A DNA stretch of 64,000 bases from JAHBVL01 sp963712055 (GCA_963712055.1 CAVQGN010000009.1:62001-126000), one strand, 5' to 3'. Shown: positions 42,591-52,053, numbered from the stretch's first letter. Notes: generated by a model from the letters alone, not told the origin. A program made the numbers and translations.

Positions 42591-44807
42591 CTACATTTCC
42601 GCGGGAGCCTCGATTCCAAGCAGAGCGAGAGCTCGGGCAAGCGTGATTCTCGACGCATCGACGAGTGCCAGCCTGGCGGTTCGAACCGGTTCTTCTGAGT
42701 GAATCACCGGGCAAGCGTGATAGAAATCATTGAAACGTTGCGCGAGTTCGAACGCATAGTTCGCGATCAGCAAAGGTCGATACTGATCGGCCGCGCGTTG
42801 GACCTCCTCCGGAAAAGCGGCGATCTCCTGCAGGAGGTCGAGTTCTTCCGGGCGAATGGATCCGAAGTCAAGACCGCTTTCTTTGATCGCGGCGCGGTCG
42901 GCATCGGTCCAGTTGGCGCGCTGGAGGATGTTGCTGGCGCGTGCATGGGCGTATTGGATGTACGGCGCGGCATGCCCGTCGAATGACAGCGCTTCGTCGA
43001 GATCGAACACCACGACCTTGTTGTTGTCGCGGTTGAGCATCGCGTATTTCAGCGAACCGATCCCGACCTGCCAGGCGACTTTGTCCTTGGCCTCGTCGGG
43101 AAGATCCGGATTCTTTTCATCGATGATCTGCCGGGCCCGTTCGAGCACCTGCTCGCGCACCTCATCGTAGAGCGGCGCTCGGCCCTTCCGCGAGGAGATG
43201 ACGCCTTCTGGAAGCGTCACGATCTCATAAGGAAGATGATAGGCATCTCTAGCTTGCTCAAAACCCCAGAGTTCAAGGATCTTGAAGATCTGTTTGAAGT
43301 AGAGCGATTGGCGCACATCGACCACCCAGATGGCGCGATCGATTCCGAAATCCTCGAATTTGCGCTTGGTCAGGGCAAGATCTTTGGTCGAATAGAGCGA
43401 TGTCCCGTCAGATCGGAGGATCGGCAGCGTGCGATACACCTCTTCGTCGAGACCGAGTTTCTGATCGATTTTGACGACGGCGGCGCCGTCGCTGATTTCG
43501 GCCACACCCTGGTCGAGCAGTTCCTGGACGATCGCTTTGCCTTCTTCATCGACTTCGCTTTCGAAAAACCAGACGTCGAAATTCGCGCCCAGTTCCGCAA
43601 AGATCCGGCGGAAATCTTCGAGACTCCATTCACGAGTTTCCTGCCAGAGCGCAACGAATTCCGGGTTCTGGGCTTCCCACAGCTGGAAGAGGTCGCGCAC
43701 CTCCTGGCGCCATGTCGGAACATCTGGCCACCAATCGAGGTGCTCATTCAGATCCTGCCAGGCGGCATACCGCTCTGGCGGAGTCATGGATGCCTGGTCG
43801 TCGAGATCGGTTTCCAATTCGGGCACATAGTTTTCGGCTTCGAGTGCGAGCTGGGCGCCAATTGCTGGCCAGAAGAGGGGAATGGTGTTGGGATCCCTGA
43901 AGTCTTCATCAGCATATTCGAGTTTGCTGGTGATTCGGCCAAAGAGATAGGCGAGATCCTCTGGATTGGCTTCCAGGCGCCAGAGCTCCTTGAGCATCCG
44001 GTCGACCGCTTCGACGAACACTACGTCCTCTGCTGCCAGCATCTGCAAGAAGGAGTAGACATCTTTGCGGTACTCGAGTCGAGCGTCCGATTCGGCGTAG
44101 ATCTGACCGAGCCAGCGGCCTCGGGCAAGCGGATCAGTAGGGGCTTCGCCTTGGTGGAAGCGCTGATAACACCAGAGACTCTTGATGACATGCATGCCGA
44201 TATCGCCGGGGTAGGTGGCCTGGGTAACGGGGTATCCGGCCGCGGCGAGAATGTTGCTGACCGCAACCCCGAGCGCCGTGTTGCGCAAGTGCCCAACATG
44301 GAACACCTTGTGGGTGTTGGGTTGAGAATGCTCGACCATCACTCGTTCGCTGCGGGCGGGTCCGTTGCCATAGGTATCTGGGTTGGCGATCACCTCGGCA
44401 ACAAGTCCGGTGGCGACGACATTGGGCGCGAAGGCAATATTGATGAAGCCATTGGCGGCTTCAACGCTGGCAAACGCCTCATTGGCGGCGAGATCAGCGA
44501 CGACCGATTCTCCCAGTGTCTGCGCGATCTGACGCGCTCTCTCTGAGGTGACCTTGCGGGCTTCCTTCTTCGTAAGACCGGCCAGCGTTCCGCTAGCCTC
44601 AAGCTCAGACTGCGCCTGTTCGCCCGAGAGTCCATGGAGCACTGATGTCGCCACTCCCCAGGTGCCTTCGAATGGGAGAGGGCGGAGATCGATCGTCCCA
44701 CGAGGGGATAGCCCCCGGGCTGCCAGGGCCGATTCGATCGCGGAGCGGGCCAGGTCCGCATTCTTCGCGACTACTCCCTGGTCGGCCGATGTGGGTGCGC
44801 TGCTCAT
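42591..44807 (-). CDS. argS: Arginine-tRNA ligase, unusually long
   Basis: I start at the ATG at 44807, with AAGGAG 12 bases upstream; GTG at 44843 is the alternative. At 738 residues it is well above the 550-600 usual for ArgS. Present are the N-terminal Add1-like tRNA-contact domain, EHSQPNTHKVFHVGHLRNTALG (HIGH box), LRSDGTSLYSTKDLALTKRKFEDF, VVDVRQSLYFKQIFKILE, VISSRKGRAPLYDEV in place of KMSKS, and the helical anticodon domain with HARASNIL and RFNDFYHACPV. The extra length is a helical insert after the HIGH domain (about residues 230-400; DRMLKELWRLEANPEDL to LDWWPDVPTWRQEV). Function is not in doubt; the insert is unusual. Confidence 0.92.
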   Translation of the reverse strand: MSSAPTSADQGVVAKNADLARSAIESALAARGLSPRGTIDLRPLPFEGTWGVATSVLHGLSGEQAQSELEASGTLAGLTKKEARKVTSERARQIAQTLGESVVADLAANEAFASVEAANGFINIAFAPNVVATGLVAEVIANPDTYGNGPARSERVMVEHSQPNTHKVFHVGHLRNTALGVAVSNILAAAGYPVTQATYPGDIGMHVIKSLWCYQRFHQGEAPTDPLARGRWLGQIYAESDARLEYRKDVYSFLQMLAAEDVVFVEAVDRMLKELWRLEANPEDLAYLFGRITSKLEYADEDFRDPNTIPLFWPAIGAQLALEAENYVPELETDLDDQASMTPPERYAAWQDLNEHLDWWPDVPTWRQEVRDLFQLWEAQNPEFVALWQETREWSLEDFRRIFAELGANFDVWFFESEVDEEGKAIVQELLDQGVAEISDGAAVVKIDQKLGLDEEVYRTLPILRSDGTSLYSTKDLALTKRKFEDFGIDRAIWVVDVRQSLYFKQIFKILELWGFEQARDAYHLPYEIVTLPEGVISSRKGRAPLYDEVREQVLERARQIIDEKNPDLPDEAKDKVAWQVGIGSLKYAMLNRDNNKVVVFDLDEALSFDGHAAPYIQYAHARASNILQRANWTDADRAAIKESGLDFGSIRPEELDLLQEIAAFPEEVQRAADQYRPLLIANYAFELAQRFNDFYHACPVIHSEEPVRTARLALVDASRITLARALALLGIEAPAEM

Positions 44808-44969
44808 CAGGTGTTGTTGCTCCTTGAGGGCGCCGTTCGCCACTCGATAGCGAAGTCGACCGCGAAGGCCGACCGATTCTGCAAGCCGAATTGTGGCACG
44901 GCGACCGACGGCTGTTCTGGCCAGAAGCAGAACGTCGATCAGAAGAGACTGTTTTCGTCGCTCTCCGGT

Positions 44970-45185
44970 TTACTGGTCCTGGCGAATAAGCACACCGATG
45001 CTGCCAAAGGCGATGATCAGGCCAGTAATTGCGGCAATCAATTGTTTCCAGCCGACGCCTTCGCCGCCACCGCTGAGTCCAAGAGAATCAGCAAAGACCG
45101 CGCCCAGGACGAGACCAAGGCCAAGCAGGATTCCTGCGGACGCCAGAAGGCGCGAATGTCCAAACGCCGACGACTGGTCGCTCAT
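44970..45185 (-). CDS. Small two-helix membrane protein
   Basis: Start at the ATG at 45185 (MSDQSSAFGHSRLLASAG), with a GAGACG upstream. The 71-residue product has helices LASAGILLGLGLVLGAVFA and LIAAITGLIIAFGSIGVLI split by a glycine-rich loop. No family recognised. It is upstream of argS on the same strand by about 160 bases. Confidence 0.5.
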   Translation of the reverse strand: MSDQSSAFGHSRLLASAGILLGLGLVLGAVFADSLGLSGGGEGVGWKQLIAAITGLIIAFGSIGVLIRQDQ

Positions 45186-45617
45186 GAATCGTCTCGCTGC
45201 GTCAATCGGTCTGCACGGCATTCCACCGCTTCGGAAAATCGTGTCTGGCGGCTTGGCCGCCTTACGATTGACCGATCCTTATGCTCCTTATGGTAGCATG
45301 AGCCGCTTGAAAGAAAGCGGGTTCTAGAAGGTTATTCCACCGAATAGTGGGCTTTCGCGACGGGTGTTGTTCAGGCCACGAAAACGCCATCGCAATTGCC
45401 CGAGATTTCGTTGTAGCATCGTGCTGGCAGGAACGCGAAGAATGTGGTCGCACGTTTCCGTGGTGATGATCGTATACTTCGACCGAAAGCTTGGGAAGGC
45501 GTTCGCACGCTCGTCGGAGTGACCGATTTCGCGTCGTTTCTGGTTCATTTCCGAAGACGCGGTGTGTGGAAACGTCGGCGATGGTAGCCACGTCGAGGAG
45601 GCATGGTGGGAGGATCA
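45186..45617. other. Divergent region upstream of cytochrome oxidase operon
   Basis: About 430 bases between the small membrane protein (minus) and coxB (plus). The minus frame that crosses it has no domain and looks like chance. A plus-strand TTGACC lies at 45268-45273 ahead of an AT-rich run with TATGGT, a possible but weak promoter, far from coxB. GGGAGG just before 45618 is the coxB ribosome-binding site. Confidence 0.4.
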
Positions 45618-46823
45618 ATGAGTCGCGCGAACCATCCGATCAGGAAAAGCTGGATCGCTCGTGGTCTGGTTGTTGTTGCCACGCTGATGTTCTTCGGGAT
45701 GGCCTTCCTGCCCAGACTTGCTGGAGCGCAAAGTCCTTACAGCACGATCTCCCCGGCGTCTCCCCAAGCTGATGACATCCAATCGATCTACAAGCTGACC
45801 TTCTGGTTGGCGCTGGCCGTGTTTATTGGTGTCCAGATCGCGATTATCTATACCGTTCTTCGCTTTCGGCGGCGGTCGGAGGATGAAGCGCGCCCCGAGC
45901 AGGTCCACGGTCATCAGACGCTTGAGATTGTTTGGACTATCATCCCCGCAATCATTCTCCTGATCATCTTCATCCCGACCGTGCGCGACATTTATGCCGC
46001 TGAGGACAATCTCGCCGATCCAGATATGGTCGTCGAGATCTACGGGAAACAGTGGTGGTGGGAAGTTCACTACGCTGAACCTGACACTGTCGCCAATGTC
46101 GTGACTGCGAATGAGATTCATCTGCCGGAAGGCAAGAACGTTCTCTTCAAGTTGTACACAAACAATGTGATCCATTCCTTCTGGGTGCCACGCCTTTCCG
46201 GCAAGATGGATCTGATCCCCGGACAGGAAAACCTGCTGGCTTTCGAGACGGAAAACACCGGCTACTACTTTGGCCAATGTGCTGAGTTTTGCGGAGATTC
46301 GCATGCTCTGATGCGGTTCAAAGTGATCATCGAACCTGAAGAGCAGTTCAATTCCTGGATCAACGCCTGGAACGCGGGACCATCAACGGCCTCAAGTGAT
46401 TTCGTTCAGGATGGAGATGTGTCGCAGGTGCCGACGACATTTGGCCTCTGCCTCGCCTGCCACCAGGTTGAGGGCACAAATGCGACGTTGGCCGCTGAAG
46501 GAATTGATCAGGCACCCGGTACGGTTGATGCCCCCGGAGCGGCTCGGACGGCTGGACCGAACCTGAGTCTGCTCGGCTGTCGGACAACCCTCGCGGCCGG
46601 TACATTGCCAAACACTCCTGAAAATCTTGCAAAGTGGCTCCATGATCCGGGATCGATCAAACCGGGCAACTGGATGGCCTCGGTGATTCAACCGGGAACC
46701 CTCACTGATGAACAGATCGATGAACTCGTCGGCTATCTGGAAAGCCTGCAACCAGAAGGTGGTTGCCCGGATCTGCCCGCCCAGGAAGATGGCGAGGAAC
46801 GGATTGACGTCAGCGAACCGTAA
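45618..46823 (+). CDS. coxB: Cytochrome c oxidase subunit II with fused cytochrome c domain
   Basis: Start at the ATG at 45618, GGGAGG 6 bases upstream. In the 401-residue protein a signal/first helix (to about 37) is followed by two membrane helices (IYKLTFWLALAVFIGVQIAIIY; IVWTIIPAIILLIIFIP). The CuA cupredoxin has all ligands: H186, C221, E223, C225, H229, M232 (HSFWVP...CAEFCGDSHALM). The C-terminal cytochrome c domain has CLACH (C278, C281, H282) and a likely distal Met in NWMASV. This is a caa3-type subunit II: it accepts electrons through its own heme c and passes them to CuA. First gene of the operon. Confidence 0.95.
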   Translation: MSRANHPIRKSWIARGLVVVATLMFFGMAFLPRLAGAQSPYSTISPASPQADDIQSIYKLTFWLALAVFIGVQIAIIYTVLRFRRRSEDEARPEQVHGHQTLEIVWTIIPAIILLIIFIPTVRDIYAAEDNLADPDMVVEIYGKQWWWEVHYAEPDTVANVVTANEIHLPEGKNVLFKLYTNNVIHSFWVPRLSGKMDLIPGQENLLAFETENTGYYFGQCAEFCGDSHALMRFKVIIEPEEQFNSWINAWNAGPSTASSDFVQDGDVSQVPTTFGLCLACHQVEGTNATLAAEGIDQAPGTVDAPGAARTAGPNLSLLGCRTTLAAGTLPNTPENLAKWLHDPGSIKPGNWMASVIQPGTLTDEQIDELVGYLESLQPEGGCPDLPAQEDGEERIDVSEP

Positions 46824-46892
46824 AGCGGAGCGCAAGCATCAGCGAAACTGATCACCGAGAAGCAGCGAAACTCGAGCAGGTAGGAGCAAAAC

Positions 46893-48812
46893 ATGGCGTC
46901 GATCGCGCAGCCACAAGTCATCGGACCGGCAACCACATCCACAAAACCAGCCACTGGTCTCTGGAGCTGGTTGACCACGATCGATCACAAGCGGATCGGT
47001 CTGATGTATGGCGTTTCTGCGTTCATCTTCCTGCTCATCGGTGGGGTCGAAGCGCTGGTCATTCGAGCGCAACTCGCCCAGCCAAACAGCAGTGTGGTCA
47101 GTGCGCAGACCTACAACGAACTCTTCACGATGCACGGCACCACCATGATCTTCCTGGCGGTCATGCCGATGAGCGCCGCGTTCTTCAACTACATCGTGCC
47201 GTTACAAATTGGCGCGAGGGATGTTGCGTTTCCCCGATTGAATGCCTTCAGTTTTTGGACGTTTCTCGGTGGTGCGATCATTCTGAACATCTCATGGCTT
47301 GTCAGTGCGGCTCCGAACGCCGGCTGGTATGGCTATGCTCCGCTGACCTCGAACACTTGGAATCCAGGCCGAAACGTTGACTTCTGGTTGATCGGGTTGC
47401 AGGTTCTCGGTGTGGCGTCGATGGCTGCCGCCTTCAATTTCATCGTCACGATCGTCAACATGCGCGCTCCTGGCATGAAACTCATGCGGATGCCGATCTT
47501 TACCTGGACCACGCTGATCGTTTCGATCATGATGATCATGGCCTTTCCAGCGATTACTGCCGCGCTCATTCTGCTGGCTTTCGATCGCTTTGCCGGCACA
47601 GGTTTCTACGAGCAAGCCGCCGGTGGCGATCCGCTTCTCTGGCAGCACCTTTTCTGGGTCTTTGGTCACCCGGAGGTCTATATCCTGATCCTGCCTGCCT
47701 TTGGCATCGTGTCTGAGATCATCCCGGTTTTTTCGCGAAAACCGCTCTTCGGGTATTCGGTGATGGTGTATGCCATAGCGGCAATCGCCTTCCTCGGTTT
47801 CGGCGTGTGGGCGCACCACATGTTTACGGTCGGAATGGGACCAACCGCGAATGCTGTCTTCTCAGGCGCGACGATGCTGATTGCCATTCCGACTGGTGTG
47901 AAGATCTTTAACTGGCTTGGCACCATGTGGAAGGGATCGCTCAAATTTACGACGGCAATGCTCTTTGCGGTGGGATTAGTGTCGCAATTTGTCATCGGCG
48001 GTCTTTCCGGGGTGATGCACGCATCGCCTCCAGTTGATTCCCAGCACAATGACAGCTACTTTGTTGTCGCTCACTTCCACTATGTGCTCTTCGGTGGCGC
48101 GATCTTTGGACTGATGGCTGGGATCTATTACTGGTTCCCGAAATTCGCTGGCCGAATGCTGGACGAATCGATCGGCAAGTGGAACTTCTGGTTGATGTTC
48201 GCGGGATTCAACCTGACCTTCTTCCCGATGCACTTCGTCGGATTGGCGGGTATGCCGCGGCGTTACTTCACGTACGCCGAGGACAGCGGCTGGGGTCCCT
48301 GGAACGCTGTGGTCTCGTTTGGTGCCGTTCTGCTGGGGGTTTCGTTCCTCGTCTTCATTTACAACGCAATGACGTCTTTACGGAACGGACCGGTCGCTCC
48401 CGCCGATCCCTGGGATGCGGCGACAATGGAATGGGCCATCTCTTCGCCACCACCGGTCTACAACTTCGCCACCATCCCGACGTTTACGCATCGGGACCAG
48501 CTCTGGTGGGACAAATACGGTGGACATGAGTCGGGAATCCTGGAGCACGAGCAAGCGAACGTTACCGATGATGTGCATCCGCATGTTCGCCCGGTCGAAG
48601 AGCAGCGAGACGAACCCGTCAATATCCATATGCCGAATCCGTCTTATTTCCCGTTGCTGCTTTCTCTGGGTCTGTTTATCGCCGCGCTCGGACTGCTCTT
48701 CGATGGTCCAGTTCTGACTATTGGCCTGTTGCACCTTCCAGTTGCAACCGCACTCGGTGGGTTGCTCGCCTTCATTGCAACGTACGCGTGGGCATTTGAG
48801 CCTGCTGACTGA
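46893..48812 (+). CDS. coxA: Cytochrome c oxidase subunit I
   Basis: A 639-residue, heme-copper oxidase catalytic subunit with at least 12 membrane helices. Heme a and a3 and CuB ligands are in TMHGTTMIF, GHPEVYILILP (CuB His with cross-linked Tyr, and the Glu of type A enzymes), WAHHMFTVG and SYFVVAHFHYVLFGG. It reduces O2 to water and pumps protons. After the usual end, a tail of about 120 residues contains a His/Glu-rich loop (ESGILEHEQANVTDDVHPHVR) and two more helices (YFPLLLSLGLFIAALGLLF; PVATALGGLLAFIATYAWAF), as in some fused subunits. It lies 69 bases after coxB. Confidence 0.95.
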   Translation: MASIAQPQVIGPATTSTKPATGLWSWLTTIDHKRIGLMYGVSAFIFLLIGGVEALVIRAQLAQPNSSVVSAQTYNELFTMHGTTMIFLAVMPMSAAFFNYIVPLQIGARDVAFPRLNAFSFWTFLGGAIILNISWLVSAAPNAGWYGYAPLTSNTWNPGRNVDFWLIGLQVLGVASMAAAFNFIVTIVNMRAPGMKLMRMPIFTWTTLIVSIMMIMAFPAITAALILLAFDRFAGTGFYEQAAGGDPLLWQHLFWVFGHPEVYILILPAFGIVSEIIPVFSRKPLFGYSVMVYAIAAIAFLGFGVWAHHMFTVGMGPTANAVFSGATMLIAIPTGVKIFNWLGTMWKGSLKFTTAMLFAVGLVSQFVIGGLSGVMHASPPVDSQHNDSYFVVAHFHYVLFGGAIFGLMAGIYYWFPKFAGRMLDESIGKWNFWLMFAGFNLTFFPMHFVGLAGMPRRYFTYAEDSGWGPWNAVVSFGAVLLGVSFLVFIYNAMTSLRNGPVAPADPWDAATMEWAISSPPPVYNFATIPTFTHRDQLWWDKYGGHESGILEHEQANVTDDVHPHVRPVEEQRDEPVNIHMPNPSYFPLLLSLGLFIAALGLLFDGPVLTIGLLHLPVATALGGLLAFIATYAWAFEPAD

Positions 48813-48859
48813 TCGACGACGAACCGATTGAGACGACGTCAAACACGGGAGGACGAACC

Positions 48860-49594
48860 TTGGCTCAGGCCGTTGCCACACTAGAGCAGACGTACGGGAC
48901 AGGAGGCCATGACACTGGTCATGGCCATTCGGACCATCCGCCGACAAGTACCGGAACGGATAGCCGCAAACTTGCGATGTGGCTCTTCCTCGCCTCGGAC
49001 TGCATGTTCTTCGGATCGTTGATCGCGATGTACATGATCTATCGGGGAGAGGCGGAACGCCTTTTCCTGGCCGGGCAGGGTGTGGGACCACTACCTCACG
49101 AGATTCTCGACATTCCCTACACCTCGATCAGCGCGTTCGTGCTCCTCATGAGTTCCCTGACGATGGTGCTTGCGCTTTCAGCCGCGCAGAGAGGGAATCA
49201 GCGTGGTCTGAGGGTCTATCTTGGCGCTACCGCGCTTCTCGGCACGGTGTTCCTCGGCGGCCAGGTCTTTGAGTTCGTGACGTTCAAGCACGAAGGTCTC
49301 GGCCTAACGACGAATATGTTCGGCAGTTCATTCTTCACCCTGACTGGCTTTCACGGCGCACACGTGACGCTCGGCGTAATCTGGCTGGTTTCATTGTTGC
49401 TGGTTTCTTTGCGTGGCGGGGTCAAGCCGGATCAGGCAATCAATGTCGAGATTGCCGGGTTGTACTGGCACTTTGTTGATATCGTCTGGATCGTGATCTT
49501 CACGCTTGTTTACCTGATTCCCTATGACGAGGTGAGTTCAGGGTTGCACGAAGCGGAAGCGGCTCTCCGGGTCATTGGCATCGGTATCGGTTAG
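48860..49594 (+). CDS. coxC: Cytochrome c oxidase subunit III
   Basis: A 244-residue subunit with a His-rich N-terminus (GGHDTGHGHSDHPP) and about five membrane helices. Family motifs: KLAMWLFLASDCMFFGSLIAMY, VFLGGQVFEF, MFGSSFFTLTGFHGAHVTLGVIWL and YWHFVDIVWIVIFTLVYLIP. It stabilises subunit I and helps proton uptake. The start is TTG at 48860 (TTGGCTCAG), supported by GGGAGG 8-9 bases upstream; no in-frame ATG exists before the first helix. Confidence 0.93.
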   Translation: MAQAVATLEQTYGTGGHDTGHGHSDHPPTSTGTDSRKLAMWLFLASDCMFFGSLIAMYMIYRGEAERLFLAGQGVGPLPHEILDIPYTSISAFVLLMSSLTMVLALSAAQRGNQRGLRVYLGATALLGTVFLGGQVFEFVTFKHEGLGLTTNMFGSSFFTLTGFHGAHVTLGVIWLVSLLLVSLRGGVKPDQAINVEIAGLYWHFVDIVWIVIFTLVYLIPYDEVSSGLHEAEAALRVIGIGIG

Positions 49595-49608
49595 GCAGGA
49601 CGAGGACT

Positions 49609-49965
49609 ATGGCATCGAACCTGGCAGCACACGGAGTCAACGGAGAAGATCATTCGCATGATCACCCGTCAGACCGCAAATACATCGAGATCGCGGCGAT
49701 CCTGACGGTCATCACCCTGGCCGAGGTCGCGATCTACTACGTTGACTGGATGCATGACACGGGCGCGCTGGTGCCAACACTCCTGGTGATGTCGCTCGCG
49801 AAATTCGTTACGGTCATCGGCTATTACATGCATCTCAAGTTTGATGATCCGCTCTTTCGGAACATCTTCATCGCCGGTCTAGTGGTTTCGTTGGCGGTGG
49901 TTGGTGCTGTGGCGGCTCTGATTCTGACGCACCAGATCGAAGTATCGACGACGTTGCTGCCCTAG
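49609..49965 (+). CDS. Cytochrome c oxidase subunit IV (caa3 type)
   Basis: A 118-residue protein with a His-rich N-terminus and three helices (EIAAILTVITLAEVAIYYV, LVPTLLVMSLAKFVTVIGYYMHL, NIFIAGLVVSLAVVGAVAALIL). VIGYYMHLKFD is the family signature of prokaryotic COX4/CtaF. It is a small accessory subunit. It begins 14 bases after coxC with a clear position in the operon. Confidence 0.88.
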   Translation: MASNLAAHGVNGEDHSHDHPSDRKYIEIAAILTVITLAEVAIYYVDWMHDTGALVPTLLVMSLAKFVTVIGYYMHLKFDDPLFRNIFIAGLVVSLAVVGAVAALILTHQIEVSTTLLP

Positions 49966-50004
49966 CATCGAAATTCAGTCGAAAGGAGTCCGCTGACCTG
50001 ATCA

Positions 50005-50916
50005 ATGGCAGCGGACACGAACCCTATGAATCCGTTTCGCCTTTCCCTCCTCCATTCTGGCACAGGCTATCCCACAGGATGGCTTCATAGCGACTGGATT
50101 CCCGATCCAACGGTCGTCATTTCGGCATTTCTGATTGCGGCCGCGTATCTCCTCTATACCGGTTCGATGAATCAGCGGAGACCAGATGTCGCCGAGCGCC
50201 CGGTGACCACCAAGCAGCGGGTGCTGTTCGTTTCTGGCTGTGTGGCGTTTCTGATTGCGCTCGGGCAGCCACTCGATGACTGGTCAGATAACTACCTGCT
50301 GACCGCTCATATGCTGCAGCACCTGATCCTCATGTTCGCGGTCGCGCCGCTCTGGATGCTGGGCACGCCCTCCTGGATGCTCGAGCCATTGACCCGGGTA
50401 AACGTGGTCGATCGATTGGGGTATCTGCTGACTCGCCCTGTGGCGGCCTTTATCATCGGGAACGCGGTCATGGTCCTCTGGCATGTTCCAGGGGTCTACA
50501 ATGCGGCACTGGATTTCGAGCCTCTGCATATTCTTCAACATGGCATGTTTTTGTTTAGTGCCATCATCGCCTGGTGGCCAGTGATCGGCCCAATGCCGGC
50601 GTGGCCGAAACTCGAATCACCCGTCAATTGCCTCTATCTCTTTGTCTACAGCATTCCTGGCGGAATCTTGGGCGCGTTTATCACCCTGGGAACTGTGCCA
50701 TTTTACGATTTCTACGCCAATGTACCGCGGATCTTTGGGATATCACTGGAGGTCGATCAGCAACTGGCCGGAACGATGATGTGGGTCGGGTCGAGTTCGA
50801 TCTACCTTCTCTGGATCACGGTGCTCTTTTTCCAGTGGGCGGGACGCGAAGACGAAGTGGATCGGCAAACCTCGAATCCCGTGGCTACCCGGAGCGCTTC
50901 CGGGGTCGCGCCATGA
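50005..50916 (+). CDS. ctaG: Cytochrome oxidase assembly factor CtaG, caa3 type
   Basis: A 303-residue protein with about seven membrane helices. MLQHLILMFAVAPLWMLG, VLWHVPGVYNAAL, LHILQHGMFLFSAIIAWWPVIGP and DQQLAGTMMWVGSSSIYL are the CtaG (Bacillus-type, DUF1404-like) motifs with conserved membrane histidines. It takes part in copper delivery to the CuB site of caa3 oxidases. It follows subunit IV in the operon. Confidence 0.9.
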   Translation: MAADTNPMNPFRLSLLHSGTGYPTGWLHSDWIPDPTVVISAFLIAAAYLLYTGSMNQRRPDVAERPVTTKQRVLFVSGCVAFLIALGQPLDDWSDNYLLTAHMLQHLILMFAVAPLWMLGTPSWMLEPLTRVNVVDRLGYLLTRPVAAFIIGNAVMVLWHVPGVYNAALDFEPLHILQHGMFLFSAIIAWWPVIGPMPAWPKLESPVNCLYLFVYSIPGGILGAFITLGTVPFYDFYANVPRIFGISLEVDQQLAGTMMWVGSSSIYLLWITVLFFQWAGREDEVDRQTSNPVATRSASGVAP

Positions 50917-50930
50917 TCGGTGGCTGACCT

Positions 50931-51251
50931 ATGGAAACAGGATTGACGAACCGGGAATCGCGATCTTTTGCGATGGCCTCTGACGAATCGACCAGAGAGG
51001 AAGAAGACAAGCGGGGTGCGTGGCGGTTTCTGTGGGTTCTCTTCGTCTTCAAGATCGTGACTGTTCTGGCAACGTTCTGGGCGGCCGGGTTCACCCGTGA
51101 GTCAAGTATTCTCCTCTCGCTCACAACGTGGCCTTGGCTTATCATTGCGGCTATCGGCATCGCAGGACCGCTTGCGTTCAAGTTTCGGTTACATCGCGTG
51201 CGAGCGCGCCGGGAAGCGCTGCAGCGATCCGAGTGGATGCTGGAAACTTGA
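50931..51251 (+). CDS. Small membrane protein in oxidase operon
   Basis: A 106-residue product with two helices (FLWVLFVFKIVTVLATFWAAG, WPWLIIAAIGIAGPLAF) and Arg/Glu-rich ends. The start could be 50931 or the ATG at 50973. It is 14 bases after ctaG. No family recognised; it may be a small oxidase accessory protein. Confidence 0.6.
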   Translation: METGLTNRESRSFAMASDESTREEEDKRGAWRFLWVLFVFKIVTVLATFWAAGFTRESSILLSLTTWPWLIIAAIGIAGPLAFKFRLHRVRARREALQRSEWMLET

Positions 51252-51318
51252 GCAAGTAGGATCGAATTGACCGCTTTCTGGGTGAAAGCGAATGGGTTGA
51301 GTACAGGGGAGACGGTGC

Positions 51319-51951
51319 GTGGCTGGTTACATCAACGTCAAGTTCATCCGACCGACGGTTTTTGCGCTGACAGCGATTGTGATCGTCGGCGCGATCATCA
51401 TCGGCATTGGAGAACTGCTCCTCAATGTCCATGACGATGAATGGTCCAAGGAATATCTTCGTCCAGAACTCTGGCTCGGTGTTGGTTTGACGGTTGGCAT
51501 TCTCGGTTTGGCCTATTTCCTGATGTCCCGGCCAGCCGGTGCATTGGGTCCACTGGATGACGAAGTGGCGATCGGCAGCAAGCCGATAACGTCTGAATAC
51601 TCTCTGACGCCGGTCGACCCCTATGCGCGCCATGGGGAACCAGGCACTCTCGCTGATCTTCAGGCGGGCTATACCGTCTATGCCCGGAACGGTGGTCTCG
51701 CCGAGATTAGCGACGTCCTCAACAGTGTGGAGGATATCGGTTCGAAGCAACGGACGTTGCTCTATGGTCGTGGTCTCCATGGTGCGCCGTCCGAGGTCTG
51801 GATTCCGATCGAAGCGGTGACGACTGTCTATCCGGAGACACGCTCCGTCTTCCTGGCAATCGCCGGCGACGAAATTGAAGCACTCGGTTGGAATCGGCCA
51901 CCTGCGAGTTTCGTGCGGCAGGAAAGACCAACCGAAACACCACTGTATTAA
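51319..51951 (+). CDS. Membrane protein with PRC-barrel-like C-terminus, oxidase operon
   Basis: A 210-residue protein starting at GTG 51319, with GGGGA 8 bases upstream. There are two membrane helices (VFALTAIVIVGAIIIGIGELLL; LWLGVGLTVGILGLAYFLM), then a soluble domain: LADLQAGYTVYARNGGLAEISDVLNS, LLYGRGLHGAPSEVWIPIEAVTTVYPETRSVFLAIAGDEIEALGW. The latter reads like a PRC-barrel/YlmC-type beta fold. It is the last gene before the operon terminator. Function unknown. Confidence 0.65.
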   Translation: MAGYINVKFIRPTVFALTAIVIVGAIIIGIGELLLNVHDDEWSKEYLRPELWLGVGLTVGILGLAYFLMSRPAGALGPLDDEVAIGSKPITSEYSLTPVDPYARHGEPGTLADLQAGYTVYARNGGLAEISDVLNSVEDIGSKQRTLLYGRGLHGAPSEVWIPIEAVTTVYPETRSVFLAIAGDEIEALGWNRPPASFVRQERPTETPLY

Positions 51952-51976
51952 CGTTGGCGCTTAACGAAGATGTTTG

Positions 51977-52024
51977 ACGCGCTCAGCAGTTCTCCTGAGA
52001 ACTGCTGAGCGCGTTCTTTGTTTT
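51977..52024 (+). terminator. Strong intrinsic terminator of the oxidase operon
   Basis: A perfect 17-base stem (51977-51993 with 51998-52014) closed by CCTG, followed by a T-rich run to 52024. It starts 25 bases after the last operon stop. Confidence 0.92.
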
Positions 52025-52053
52025 GTCGGCGACTACTGAGGATTCACGTCACC

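Noticed and set aside
43236..44546. 436-codon plus-strand open frame opposite argS
   Set aside because: It is the mirror of a high-GC, well-recognised argS gene and shows no domain of its own.
45262..45618. 118-codon minus frame in the coxB upstream region
   Set aside because: No recognisable domain, odd composition and it would cover the whole oxidase promoter region.
47725..47744. Inverted repeat CGGTTTT...AAAACCG in coxA
   Set aside because: Only 7-base arms inside a conserved coding segment (VFSRKP); explained by codon choice.
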